Counted from the stretch's first letter, positions 44,717 through 53,546 are shown. The stretch: DNA of 64,000 nucleotides from Amycolatopsis sp. FDAARGOS 1241 (GCF_016889705.1 NZ_CP069526.1:3472001-3536000); one strand, 5' to 3'. Notes: generated from the sequence alone by a model not told the origin. Translations and numbers: made by a program.

Positions 44717-46147
44717 TCACAGGTCGACGGCGAGGTACTGCGGCTCCAGGAACTCGTGGATGCCGTGGAAGCCGCCTTCGCGTCCCAGGCCCGACTGCTT
44801 CGTGCCGCCGAACGCCGCGGCCGGATCCGACGCGACGCCGCGGTTCACGGCCACCATGCCGGAGTCCATCCGCCGGCCGACGCGCAGCGCGTCGGCGACC
44901 GTGCCGCCCACGACGTAGGAGATCAGGCCGTACTCGGTGTCGTTGGCCATCCGCACGGCATCGGCCTCGTCGTCGAAGGTGATGATCGGTGCGATGGGGC
45001 CGAAGATCTCCTCGCGCGTGATCGTGGTGCCGTGTTCCACCCCGGTGAGTACGGCCGGGGCGACGAACGCGCCGCGCACCGGCGCGGTCCCGGCGGCGTA
45101 CACGCTGGCCCCGTCATCCTCGGCGGCCGCGACGAGACCGGTGATCTTGTCCCGTTCGCCCGTGCTGACCATGGCGCCGAGGTCGTTGCCGCGGTCGAGG
45201 CCGGGGCCGACGGCCAGCTTGCCCAGCGCCTGGCCCAGCGCCCCGGCGAACGCGCCGGCGAGCGTCGCGTGGACGTAGAAGCGGTTGGCCGCGGTGCAGG
45301 CGGCGCCGCCGTTGCGCATCTTGGCGATCATCGCGACCTCGACCGCGGTGTCCACATCGGAGCCTTCGAGGACCAGGAAGGGCGCGTTGCCACCGAGTTC
45401 CATCGACGGCGAGACGATGCGGTCCGCGGCCTCGTGCAGCAGGATCCGGCCCACCGCCGTCGACCCGGTGAACGACAGCTTCCGCACGCGCTCGTCCGCC
45501 AGCATCGCCTTGACGACGTCGCCGGCGTTCGTGGTGGTGACCACGTTGACCACGCCGGCGGGAGCTCCCGCGCGGCGCAGGACGTCGGCCACCAGCAGCG
45601 CGGTGAGCGGCGTTTCGGCCGCGGGCTTGAGCACGACGGTGCAGCCGGCCGCGAGCGCGGGCGCGATCTTGCGCGTCGCCATCGCGGCGGGGAAGTTCCA
45701 CGGGGTCACCAGCACGGAGACTCCGATCGGGCGGTGGTCCAGCACGATGGTCTTGTCGGCCGCGGGGGAGAGGCGGAAATCGCCGGGGACGCGGGCCGCC
45801 TCCTCGGAGAACCAGCGGAAGAACTCGGCGGCGTAGGCAGTTTCGCCGGCCGCGTCGGCCCACGCCTTGCCGTTCTCGAGCACGATGGTCCGCGTGATCG
45901 TCTCGGCTTCGGCGGTCATGATCTCCCACGCGCGACGCAGGATTTCCGCCCGCTGCCGCGGCGCCGTGGCCGACCACGACGGCAGTGCGTCGTGGGCCGC
46001 TGTGACGGCGGCGAGGCCGGCGGCGACGTCGGCGTCCGCGACCTTCGCGAGCACCTCGTCGGTCGCGGGGTCGAACACGGCGAAGCGGTCCGGCGGCGGC
46101 TCCCAGCCGCCGTTGACGAACAGGTCGGACGGGTACGGTGAGGTCAC
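44717..46147 (-). CDS. NAD(P)-dependent aldehyde dehydrogenase (SSADH-like)
   Basis: 476 aa. GVSVLVTPWNFPAAMATRK, the Glu in SMELGGNAP and the catalytic Cys in NGGAACTAANRF are all present, together with KQSGLGREGG near the end. It is closest in motif to succinate-semialdehyde dehydrogenases, but salicylaldehyde-type enzymes share this pattern. In this context it probably oxidises the aldehyde released by the hydratase-aldolase. It lies 21 bp after the SDR gene in one minus-strand operon. Confidence 0.92.
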   Translation of the reverse strand: MTSPYPSDLFVNGGWEPPPDRFAVFDPATDEVLAKVADADVAAGLAAVTAAHDALPSWSATAPRQRAEILRRAWEIMTAEAETITRTIVLENGKAWADAAGETAYAAEFFRWFSEEAARVPGDFRLSPAADKTIVLDHRPIGVSVLVTPWNFPAAMATRKIAPALAAGCTVVLKPAAETPLTALLVADVLRRAGAPAGVVNVVTTTNAGDVVKAMLADERVRKLSFTGSTAVGRILLHEAADRIVSPSMELGGNAPFLVLEGSDVDTAVEVAMIAKMRNGGAACTAANRFYVHATLAGAFAGALGQALGKLAVGPGLDRGNDLGAMVSTGERDKITGLVAAAEDDGASVYAAGTAPVRGAFVAPAVLTGVEHGTTITREEIFGPIAPIITFDDEADAVRMANDTEYGLISYVVGGTVADALRVGRRMDSGMVAVNRGVASDPAAAFGGTKQSGLGREGGFHGIHEFLEPQYLAVDL

Positions 46148-46168
46148 CGGGACTCCTTACGGGGTGGG

Positions 46169-46921
46169 TCAGCCGGCGACGAGCGAACGCCCGCCGTCGA
46201 GCCGGAGGATCTCGCCGGTCAGCGCGCCGGCGGCGGGATCGGCCAGCAGCCGCACGTAGTGCGCGACCTGGCCGGGGGTGAGCAGGACACCAAGCGGGTT
46301 GCCGCCGCGGATGCGGTCTTCGCGGGTGGCCGCGGAATCGTCGTCCCACAGTGCCCGGCCGTGCCCGACGCGCAGGCCGGTGCGCACGCCGCCGGGCGCG
46401 ACGCCGTTGACGCGGACGTCGGGCGCGAGGGCGCGGGCCGCCCACTTCAGCACGCCCAGGTCGGCGTGTTTCGAGGCGGTGTAAGCGATTCCGGCGCCGT
46501 TGCCGCCGGACAGGAAACTCGCGTCGGACAGCACGAAGACCACGCAACCCGCGGCGGCGCGCAGGGCCGGAGCTGCGGCCGCGAGCGTGAGGACGTAGCC
46601 CTTGACGTTGATCGAGGTCACCGCGTCCACCAGTTGCGCGAGCTCCGCCAGTTCCGTGTCCAGGCCCGCGCCGCCGTCGTGCACGCCGGCGGCGAGCACC
46701 AGCACGTCGAGCCGGCCCTGGGGTGCGGCGGTGGCGACGGCGTGCCGGACCGCGTCCGGATCGCGCACGTCGCCGGTCACGGAGTTGACGCGCTCGTCCG
46801 GGCCGCGTTCCCGGTCCAGACCGGTGACCGCGGCACCGGTAGCGGCGAAGGATTCCGCGATGGCGGCGCCGATCCCGCCGGCCGCGCCGGTGACCAGCAC
46901 TCGGGTGACGGCTTCACCCAC
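46169..46921 (-). CDS. SDR-family dihydrodiol dehydrogenase-like protein
   Basis: About 250 aa. TGAAGGIGAAI near residue 10, LAAGVHDGG, and the active site YTASKHADLGVLKW are typical of classical SDRs. C-terminal LTGEILRLDGGRSL matches. The open frame extends further, but the GTG at 46921 follows GAGGCCGAGG and starts at the correct distance from the Rossmann motif. It may oxidise the cis-diol made by the Rieske enzyme, or a related alcohol. The promoter is shared divergently with the aldolase operon and contains the strongest GntR palindrome. Confidence 0.85.
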   Translation of the reverse strand: MGEAVTRVLVTGAAGGIGAAIAESFAATGAAVTGLDRERGPDERVNSVTGDVRDPDAVRHAVATAAPQGRLDVLVLAAGVHDGGAGLDTELAELAQLVDAVTSINVKGYVLTLAAAAPALRAAAGCVVFVLSDASFLSGGNGAGIAYTASKHADLGVLKWAARALAPDVRVNGVAPGGVRTGLRVGHGRALWDDDSAATREDRIRGGNPLGVLLTPGQVAHYVRLLADPAAGALTGEILRLDGGRSLVAG

Positions 46922-47020
46922 GGGGGCCTCGGCCTCGCGCGCGGGGCCCGTTCGACGCTCGGGACATGCACCACTCCTCACGACCTTGACGGGTGACGCC
47001 GCCACCATAGTATAAAGGTG

Positions 47021-47038
47021 GCAACTGTCTACAGTTGC
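47021..47038. promoter_or_regulatory. best GntR-type operator between divergent operons
   Basis: GCAACTGT and ACAGTTGC are exact complementary 8-bp arms around CT. The site lies between the SDR/ALDH operon and the aldolase operon, with a TATAAA element (47011-47016) just upstream. It shares the core with sites at 40845, 42345, 42434 and 42617. Confidence 0.65.
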
Positions 47039-47148
47039 AACCTTGGGGGCCGGTGCCGGTTCCGCCGACGAGCTCCGTTCCCCGCCGAGCCGGAGCGCAC
47101 CCGCACGCCGCGCTCGGTTCACCTGCCCCGACAACCGAGAGGTCCGCT

Positions 47149-48159
47149 ATGCCTGACTACACCCGTGCCGACGTCAAGGCGCGAGCGCGCGAGCAGTGGA
47201 GGGGTGCCTGCAACGTCACGCTGCCCTCGTTCACCGCCGACTTCTCGTCGCTCAACGAAGAGGGGATCCGCCACGACGTCCGGCACGCGGCCGAGCTCGG
47301 GTTCTGGGGCACGCTCATCGCCAGTGAGTGCGGCACGACCGACGAGGAGTACCTGCGGTTCCTCGAAGTCGCGCTCGAGGCGGCGCCGGCCGGGTTCCGG
47401 ATCGTGTCGCACCTGAGCTTCGACACCACCGAGCAAATCGTCCGCGTCGCGCGGCGCTCGTACGAAATGGGCGCGGAGGCCGCGCTGCTGTCCTACCCGC
47501 CGTCGTTCGTGCCGGCCAGTCCGCAGGAGATCGCCGACTGGACCGCCGACGTCGCCCAGGCTTCCGACGTCGCGCTGATCATGTTCGCCGTGATGACGTG
47601 GGGGTTCAAGCGGTTGGACCCGAGCGGGTTCCCGAAGTCGGCGCTCGAGCAGATCGTCGGCCTCGAGACGGCCGCGGCGCTGAAGTTCGAGATCGGCGGG
47701 CCGGCGACGATGACCGCGTTCTCCGACGCGATGCACTCCTACGGCAAGCGCGTCCTGGTCGAGAACCCGATGGAGCAGTACCTTCCGGTGCAGTTCCGCG
47801 ATTACGGCGTCCGTTGGATCGGCACGAGTGCGTACGAGAGCTTCGGTGGCCGGGTGCCGGAGATCTTCCGGCTGCTCGAAGCGGGGGAGGTCGACAAGGC
47901 TCTGGAGGTGTTCTGGAGCTACCAGTCCGGCCGTGAGGCGAAGGGCGCCTTCCACGCGAGCTTCGCCGGCGCCGGGCTGATCCACCGCGTGGGCTGGAAG
48001 TACCTGGGCTGGCTCAACGGGTTCAACGGCGGGTTGCTGCGCATGCCGCAGATGCGGCTCAACCCCGGCCAGATGAAGAGCCTGCGCGCGGGCCTCGCCG
48101 GCAGCGGGTTCGACCTGCCGGCCGACGACGCCGCGTTCTACGCCGGCCGGGTCGGCTGA
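47149..48159 (+). CDS. DapA-family hydratase-aldolase
   Basis: 336 aa TIM-barrel class I aldolase of the dihydrodipicolinate synthase family. The Schiff-base lysine is probably in AALKFEIGG, and the long C-terminal extension (WKYLGWLNGFNGGLLRMPQMRLNPGQM) matches trans-o-hydroxybenzylidenepyruvate hydratase-aldolases (NahE, PhdJ type). Such enzymes split the product of extradiol ring cleavage into an aromatic aldehyde and pyruvate, which fits the extradiol dioxygenase and aldehyde dehydrogenase here. The ATG at 47149 follows ACCGAGAGG; an earlier in-frame start would overlap the operator. Confidence 0.85.
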   Translation: MPDYTRADVKARAREQWRGACNVTLPSFTADFSSLNEEGIRHDVRHAAELGFWGTLIASECGTTDEEYLRFLEVALEAAPAGFRIVSHLSFDTTEQIVRVARRSYEMGAEAALLSYPPSFVPASPQEIADWTADVAQASDVALIMFAVMTWGFKRLDPSGFPKSALEQIVGLETAAALKFEIGGPATMTAFSDAMHSYGKRVLVENPMEQYLPVQFRDYGVRWIGTSAYESFGGRVPEIFRLLEAGEVDKALEVFWSYQSGREAKGAFHASFAGAGLIHRVGWKYLGWLNGFNGGLLRMPQMRLNPGQMKSLRAGLAGSGFDLPADDAAFYAGRVG

Positions 48160-48163
48160 CCCC

Positions 48164-49159
48164 ATGACACTGCACTTCACGGCCCACGACGTGCGCGCGC
48201 TCGTCACCGGCGACGTGGCGCTCGCGGCGGCCCGCGACGCCGTGCAGGCCGAGGCGGAGGGCGAGACGCTGGCGGTCGCGCGCACCGACATGCCCACGCC
48301 CCGCGGGTTCCTGCGCGTGATGCCCGGCCGGTTCCGCGGGATCGGCGGGATGAAGACGATGTCGATGACCCGGGGCGTCGGCAACCGCTACCTGCTCACC
48401 GTCTACGACCTCACCGACGGGGACGTGCTGGCGATCCTCGACGCCGACCAGATCACGCGCCTGCGCACGGCCGCCACCACGACGATCGCGGCCGAGCTGC
48501 TGCTCGCCGGCGCGGAACCGGTGCGGCTCGGCCTGCTGGGCACGGGGTTCGAGGCGACCGGGCACCTGCGGAGCCTCGCGAAGCGCTTCCCGCTGGCCGA
48601 GGTGTCCGTCTACAGTCGCGACGCCGGCCGGCGCGACCGGTTCGCTGGCGCGCAGAGCGAGTCCCTGGGCATCGAGGTGGTTCCGGTCGACAGCCCGGAA
48701 GCGGCGGTGGCCGGCACCGAACTCGTGTGCCTGGCCACGAAGAACAACCGGCCCGTCGTCGACGGGGCCGCGTTCGCACCGGGCGCGGTCGTGCTGTCGA
48801 TCGGGTCCACGCGGCCGGATCTGCGCGAGCTGGACGAGCGCGCGTTCGCCCGGGCCTCTCGCGTGCTCGTCGACTCCGTGCCGGGCGTGCTCGCCGAATC
48901 CGGCGACGTGCGGGCCGCGCTGGACGCCGGTGTGCTCCAGCAACAGCAAATCGTGCCGATGGCGGCGTGGACCACCGCCCCGGACGACCCCACCGGCCTG
49001 CGGATCTTCAAGTCCGTGGGCACAGCGCTGCAGGACCTCGCGCTCGCCGCCGCGGTGATCGAGGCCGCCTCGGCCGGTGGCCGTGGCCGCGAGCTGGGAG
49101 AGCTCGCCGCGCTCAAACCCAGTGAAGCACCTCCTCGGCCCGCGCGCGCCGAGGCGTGA
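48164..49159 (+). CDS. ornithine cyclodeaminase / mu-crystallin family protein
   Basis: 331 aa. MPTPRGFLRVMPGRF, GGMKTMSM, LLTVYDLTDGDVLAILDADQITRLRTAATT and the NAD motif LGLLGTGFEATGHL are the family pattern. Members are ornithine cyclodeaminases, ketimine reductases or amino-acid dehydrogenases. A nitrogen-handling enzyme inside an aromatic ring-cleavage operon is unusual and suggests a nitrogen-containing side product or substrate. It begins 4 bp after the aldolase stop. Confidence 0.88.
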   Translation: MTLHFTAHDVRALVTGDVALAAARDAVQAEAEGETLAVARTDMPTPRGFLRVMPGRFRGIGGMKTMSMTRGVGNRYLLTVYDLTDGDVLAILDADQITRLRTAATTTIAAELLLAGAEPVRLGLLGTGFEATGHLRSLAKRFPLAEVSVYSRDAGRRDRFAGAQSESLGIEVVPVDSPEAAVAGTELVCLATKNNRPVVDGAAFAPGAVVLSIGSTRPDLRELDERAFARASRVLVDSVPGVLAESGDVRAALDAGVLQQQQIVPMAAWTTAPDDPTGLRIFKSVGTALQDLALAAAVIEAASAGGRGRELGELAALKPSEAPPRPARAEA

Positions 49160-49173
49160 AGAACGGAGAAACC

Positions 49174-50022
49174 ATGACCCGACACGTCATCCGGTTCGCG
49201 CACGCGATCGTCGAGGTGCCCGATCCCGGCGCGTCCACCGAGTTCCTCACCACCGGCCTGCGGTTCGCGCACGAGCGGCGCGACGACGTCGACTGGTTCG
49301 TGCCGCGCGGCGAGTACAACGCGCCGGGCCGCCCGGGGCTCGGGCTCGTCGAGGGCAGCGGGACGAAGCTGCGGCAGATCACCGTCGACGTCGAACCCGG
49401 TTCGCTCGACACCGTCGCGGCGAACCTCGACGGTCTCAAGCACCCGTGGTCCCGGGACGACACCGGCCTGCGCACGGCCGACCCGGCGGGCACTCCGCTG
49501 CTGCTGCGCGTGCCCGAGCCCGAGAAGTGGCCGCAGCCCTCGGCGCAGAACACGCCGCGCCGTCTCGGGCACATCAACTTCAAGCTGCCGAGTGTCCTCG
49601 CCGTCGACGAATTCTGGCAACAAGCCTTCGGGGCGAAGAAGTCCGAGCAGATCGGCAAGGAGTTCGCGTTCCTGCGTTTCGGGTCCGAGCACCACAACCT
49701 GGGCCTGCGCGAAGGCGAGGGGCCGGCCATCCACCACCTGGGGTTCCAGCTGCCCGGCTGGGACGCCTACCGCGAGATCTGCGACCACCTCGCCGAGACC
49801 GGCTACTCGGTCGAGTACGGCCCTGGCCGGCACGGGCCCGGCAACAACATCTTCATCTACGTGGTCGACCCGACGTCCGGGCTGCGGTTCGAGCTGTTCA
49901 CGGACATGGAGCACATCCACGACGAGAACCACTACGAGCCGCCGCGGTGGCAGCTGAGCGACCGACCCCGCACCATGAACAAGTGGGGCCCGACGCCGCC
50001 CGACTCGTTCCTGTTCGGCTAG
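49174..50022 (+). CDS. VOC-family extradiol ring-cleavage dioxygenase
   Basis: 282 aa, type I extradiol dioxygenase with two vicinal-oxygen-chelate domains. The iron ligands are probably the His in RLGHINFKL, the His in AIHHLGFQ, and the Glu in LRFELFTD. The ATG at 49174 follows AACGGAGAAACC; a GTG at 49156 is an alternative. It would cleave a catechol-like ring made by the Rieske enzyme and the SDR. The neighbouring hydratase-aldolase suggests a bicyclic diol substrate. Confidence 0.86.
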   Translation: MTRHVIRFAHAIVEVPDPGASTEFLTTGLRFAHERRDDVDWFVPRGEYNAPGRPGLGLVEGSGTKLRQITVDVEPGSLDTVAANLDGLKHPWSRDDTGLRTADPAGTPLLLRVPEPEKWPQPSAQNTPRRLGHINFKLPSVLAVDEFWQQAFGAKKSEQIGKEFAFLRFGSEHHNLGLREGEGPAIHHLGFQLPGWDAYREICDHLAETGYSVEYGPGRHGPGNNIFIYVVDPTSGLRFELFTDMEHIHDENHYEPPRWQLSDRPRTMNKWGPTPPDSFLFG

Positions 50023-50051
50023 TCCACTGTGGACCGCGAGAGAGGAGAGCG

Positions 50052-50735
50052 ATGACCGCACCGTGGTGGTCGCAGCTGTTCGACGGCGAGGAAGCCCGCG
50101 CCTACCACCGTCAGCACGGCGGTGATCGGCGCCCGCTGGGGCAGCGTCCGGTCGTCCTGGTCGTCGACGTGACCCGCGCGTTCACGGGCGAGGAAGGCGA
50201 AACGCTCGACGAGTCCACCGCGCGGTGGCCGACGAGCTGCGGTCCGAACGCCTGGACGGCCATACCCTACCTGCGGCAGGTCATCGACCTGGCGATCGCC
50301 CGCGGCTGGCCCCTCGTCTACACGACGGCCGAGGTCGGCGCGGCCGCGCGATTCGGCGGTACGGTGAAGGGTGAGCTCTCCGCCATGGGTTCGCCCATGG
50401 ACCTGCCGGGCGCCCAGGAGATCCCGGACGCGATCGCGCCGCCCGCCGGTGCCCTGGTGCTCGCCAAACCCAAAGCCAGCGCCTTCTTCGACACCTCGCT
50501 GGTGGCCCACCTCATCCGGCTCGGGGCCGATTCCCTCGTCGTCACCGGTGCCACCACGTCCGGCTGCGTCCGTGCCACCGTCGTCGACGGCCACTCGCAC
50601 GGCTGGCCGGTGTTCGTCGTCGAGGACGCCTGCTTCGACCGCGCGCGCCTGAGCCACGGCGTGAACCTGTTCGAGATGAACGCCAAGTACGCGGACGTGC
50701 TGACCACCACGGAGCTGACCGAACTGGCCGGCTGA
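50052..50735 (+). CDS. isochorismatase-fold cysteine hydrolase (second copy)
   Basis: 227 aa. The triad is Asp39 (VVLVVDVTRAF), Lys139 (VLAKPKASAFF; Lys141 is the alternative) and Cys172 (TTSGCVRAT). It is a clear paralogue of the protein at 17688-18422, sharing SGCVRxTVVD and NAKYADVLT. The catalytic Cys marks it as an amidase-type enzyme rather than an isochorismatase. It is the last gene of the aldolase operon, behind AGAGGAGAGCG. It suggests that an amide or N-carbamoyl intermediate forms in this pathway as well. Confidence 0.87.
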   Translation: MTAPWWSQLFDGEEARAYHRQHGGDRRPLGQRPVVLVVDVTRAFTGEEGETLDESTARWPTSCGPNAWTAIPYLRQVIDLAIARGWPLVYTTAEVGAAARFGGTVKGELSAMGSPMDLPGAQEIPDAIAPPAGALVLAKPKASAFFDTSLVAHLIRLGADSLVVTGATTSGCVRATVVDGHSHGWPVFVVEDACFDRARLSHGVNLFEMNAKYADVLTTTELTELAG

Positions 50736-50803
50736 GGAACACGCGGATTCCGGCGCCCGTGAGTTCTGTCCAGGAAGGGCGAGCGTGGCGTGCGACGGAG
50801 GAA

Positions 50804-50834
50804 GGCCCCGGCCGGCGGGCGTCGGCCGGGGGCC
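50804..50834. terminator. hairpin terminator after the second hydrolase
   Basis: GGCCCCGGCC (50804-50813) pairs with GGCCGGGGGCC (50824-50834) across a 10-nt loop, about 70 bp after the hydrolase stop. Confidence 0.65.
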
Positions 50835-51382
50835 TACCGATCAACACTCACGTCTCAGCCGTCCCGTGGTGACGCGGTCGATTTCGCCTACTTCTTGACC
50901 GGCCGAGCGTGGGTTGAGCCTTGGGTGCCGAGGGCCTGCAGCTGCGATCGGATGGGCGGCCGGCCAGAGCAGAAGCGACGCTGCGAAGATTGGTGCGGTC
51001 CAGGACTGGGTGTGTGGGGATGCATTCCCCAAGAAATCTTTGGCTTAACGCTGGTTCGTTCACCTTCGACTGGCCGTCAGAACTGACGCGGAGGGCGTAG
51101 CGAACCTAGTATGCCCACGTTGTCTTGGCTGAGACCTCCTGTTGCGGTTGCGAAGCTTGCGTCGCTACGTGCCACCTTGTGCACGCCCTCAGGTGGCACG
51201 CCACCCACCCACGTGACTCACGGTTTCCTCACCGGCCACTACAGCCACGTCTCGATCACGTTGGGTGCTTGGTGTGCATGACCGGACGCAGGCTGGCTTC
51301 CTCTGGCTGGCGGATTTCGAAGCACGATGGTCCGAGTACACGTAGTAATCGGACGTGGTGTCGTGCCGCCGGGGAGGGTGAG
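50835..51382. other. 550-bp stretch with no recognised gene
   Basis: No reading frame here has a family motif, good ribosome site or actinomycete-like codon pattern. The base composition is more mixed than in the flanking operons. It separates the aromatic locus from the gene interrupted by the IS element, so it may hold old degenerate insertions or that gene's promoter. Confidence 0.5.
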
Positions 51383-51394
51383 TTGAACGACTAT

Positions 51395-52262
51395 GAGCTT
51401 GTCTCATTTGGCGAGTTTCTTGTGGCAGGTGATGGTGGCGGCGAGGGTGAGGAAGGCGAGGTAGTGGCCGGCTTTGCGTTCGTAGCGGATGGTCAGTCGC
51501 CGGTAGCCGGTCAGCCAGGCGATGGACCGTTCGATCACCCACCGGTGTTTGCCGAGTTTCTCGGCGGATTCGATGCCCTTGCGGGCGATGCGCGGGACGA
51601 TCCCGCGCTGGCGCAGCCAGGCGCGCAGGGCGGGGATGTCGTAGGCCTTGTCGGCGTGGAGTTTGGCCGGTTTCCGGCGCCGCGGTCCGCGGCGCGATCG
51701 GATCGGCGGCAGCGCGTTGACCAGAGGTCTGAGCGCGTGGCTGTCGTGAGTGTTGGCCGCGGAGATCGCGACGGTCAGGGGCAGCCCGGCCCCGTCGGAC
51801 AGTACGTGGATCTTCGAGCCCGGTTTGCCGCGGTCGACCGGGCTCGGACCGGTCAGACCGCCCCCCTTTTGGCCCTGACGGATGCTCCGTCGAGGACCGC
51901 GCGAGACCAGTCGATCAAACCCCGGCCGCCCAGTTCGTCCAGCACTGCCTGATGCAACTGCCGCCACAGCCCGGCCTCGGTCCATTCGGTGAACGTCCGG
52001 TGCGCCGTGGGCACCGATACCCCGAACGAGGGCGGCAGGTGCCGCCACGCACAACCACTGGTCAACACGAACACGATCGCCGTGAACACCGCCCGCGGAT
52101 CAGTCCGCGCACGACCACCACCCTGCGGACGCTCCTTTGCCGGCGGGACCAGCGGTTCCACCAACGCCCACAAGTCATCGGGCACCAGCCGTTGCGACAG
52201 CGAGTCGATCACGGTACAAGATCATTGCAGCCCAACGGGAAAGATCCAAACGAGACACGCTC
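51395..52262 (-). mobile_element. IS5-family insertion sequence (IS427-like), apparently complete
   Basis: 868 bp. The ends GAGCTTGTCTCATTTGG (51395) and GAGCGTGTCTCGTTTGG (reverse strand, ending 52262) match at 15 of 17 positions. The element is flanked by TAT on both sides (51392-51394 and 52263-52265), a likely target duplication. It contains one transposase made from two overlapping frames. Intact ends, a clean duplication and both coding parts suggest a recent insertion. Confidence 0.88.
51404..52212 (-). CDS. IS5-family transposase produced by -1 frameshifting
   Basis: Frame A (52212 down to 51853) encodes the N-terminal half with DLWALVEPLVPP, SGCAWRHLPPSFG and the first catalytic Asp in AVLDGASVRAKRG. 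Frame B (to 51404) continues with KGGGLTGPSPVDRGKPGSK, the second Asp in HADKAYD and the Glu in WVIERSIAWLTGYRRL. The frames overlap at AAAAGGGGGG (51861-51870, minus strand), a slippery run of the kind used for programmed -1 frameshifting in the IS427 group. The direction of the shift is -1, as required. The GTG at 52212 starts frame A. Confidence 0.85.
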
Positions 52263-53129
52263 TATGTGTCGCTGTTGCCGTCGACGTTGCAATGGGTCTC
52301 GAATTGGCTTGGATCCGTGTCGGCTGTGCCCTGGCCTTTGTGGATCGGCCTTCTGTTCCCGGTCTACGTCGCGGCGATCTCAGTAGTCGTGTGGCTCTTG
52401 CGGGGTCGATTCTGGCCGTGCAGTGCGCGTATCCGAAGACCAGCAAAGGGTGGGAGTGCCGTTACTGGGTCGCGGGTGAGTGGTCGCGGTGCCGGCACCA
52501 CAACCGTCGACGAAGCTACCGGTTCGGTCATTCGGTGAACCCTGGCATCCAGCGCTGGCAGACGTTCGGCAAGGGCGATGTGATCGTCGACCGGAAGGAG
52601 CACGGCGTGGGCCTGGTGCGGCTGCGGCCTGCCGGCGCAACGCTGCTCTACCAGCGTGGGTACCCTCGTCCGCCGCTCATGGTCCTTCGCCAATTGCCGG
52701 CGGCGGCTGTGGCGGAGTGGCGCCGGATTCGGGAGGTTCGCATCAAAGTGCCGCCCGGCGGTCCGCAGCTGGACGTCGCGTCGGGGTCCACACGCACCGA
52801 TATTGCGGAGGGCCTCGAGCGGGTGGTCGCCGCGACCCGGCTCGCGATGATCTCCTTCGCGACGGCGATCATGCTGACTGGAGTGGCGGTGGCGGTGGAC
52901 GGCGTGGCACAAACTGTTCTGCAGTATGTCGCGACGTTGGGATTTGTGCCGGCCTGGGCCGCGACGAGAGCTGGGATCTGCAGCAGGGGTGAGGCTTGGT
53001 TGCGAGGAGCGTGGCTGAAGAGCCTGAAGTGGTGGTTGTTCATCTTTGTGCCGGTCGGTGTGCTCAATCTGGTCTTCACGGTCGCGAATACGAGCCCGCA
53101 TTGAAGCCCGGTGCGAGGGCGAGCCGCGG

Positions 53130-53478
53130 TGGTGACGAGATCGCTGATGGCCGCCCTGGTCGTCAGTGGCGTCTTGATGTGGCCGATCGTGTGCTGCTGG
53201 TGGCGACGTGCTGGTGGACGAACCTGACGTTGGCGGCACAGTTGAAGAACTACCGCTACTGGGCGAATGTGCAAGATCGCGATCGACGCCGAGGCCGGCT
53301 GGAGATCGTTCGCCTGCGACGTGGTTTCGCACGTCAGGATACCGCGCGACCCAGGAGGGCCATGATCCCGTCACTCGCGGCTGACATTTGCGCCGTGCTG
53401 CTCAAATCTTTTCCGTTCCTGGCGCCAAGTACAATGTGGAGTGCGGCCAGCCTTCGTGCTGGTGACTGCCGACGGTGA
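53130..53478 (+). other. possible small degenerate coding stretch
   Basis: Two frames carry protein-like text. A hydrophobic run (LMAALVVSGVLMWPIVCCWW) is in one. In the other, LTLAAQLKNYRYWANVQDRD continues into a basic tail ending at 53478. They could be pieces of one frameshifted membrane protein following the IS-interrupted gene, but no family or ribosome site supports this. Confidence 0.25.
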
Positions 53479-53514
53479 TCACGACGATCGCCATCCACAC
53501 CGATCACCGCGGGC

Positions 53515-53546
53515 ATGGTCCCGCCGTTCGTGAGCGGCGGGACCAT
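53515..53546. terminator. strong hairpin downstream of the GH106-like gene
   Basis: ATGGTCCCGCCG (53515-53526) pairs exactly with CGGCGGGACCAT (53535-53546) around an 8-nt loop, and pairing extends outward through CCGCGG and GATCACCGC/GCGGTGATC. It lies about 35 bp past the stop of the minus-strand gene. Confidence 0.8.

Larger units (their letters stand above)
51383..53104 (+). pseudogene. membrane-protein gene split by an IS element
   Basis: Removing the IS and one TAT copy joins TTG AAC GAC TAT (51383-51394) to GTG TCG CTG at 52266, behind GGGAGGGTGAG. The rebuilt protein starts MNDYVSLLPSTLQWVSNWLG and continues through LWIGLLFPVYVAAISVVVWLLRG. A further one-base shift near 52419 is needed to enter QCAYPKTSKGWECRYW...SRCRHHN, a Cys/His-rich part. 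Two later hydrophobic segments (MISFATAIMLTGVAVAVDG and WWLFIFVPVGVLNLVFTVA) end at TGA 53102-53104. Family not recognised. Confidence 0.65.

Noticed and set aside
50835..51382. A gene in the 550-bp gap before the IS element
   Set aside because: Candidate frames lack motifs, ribosome sites and codon bias.
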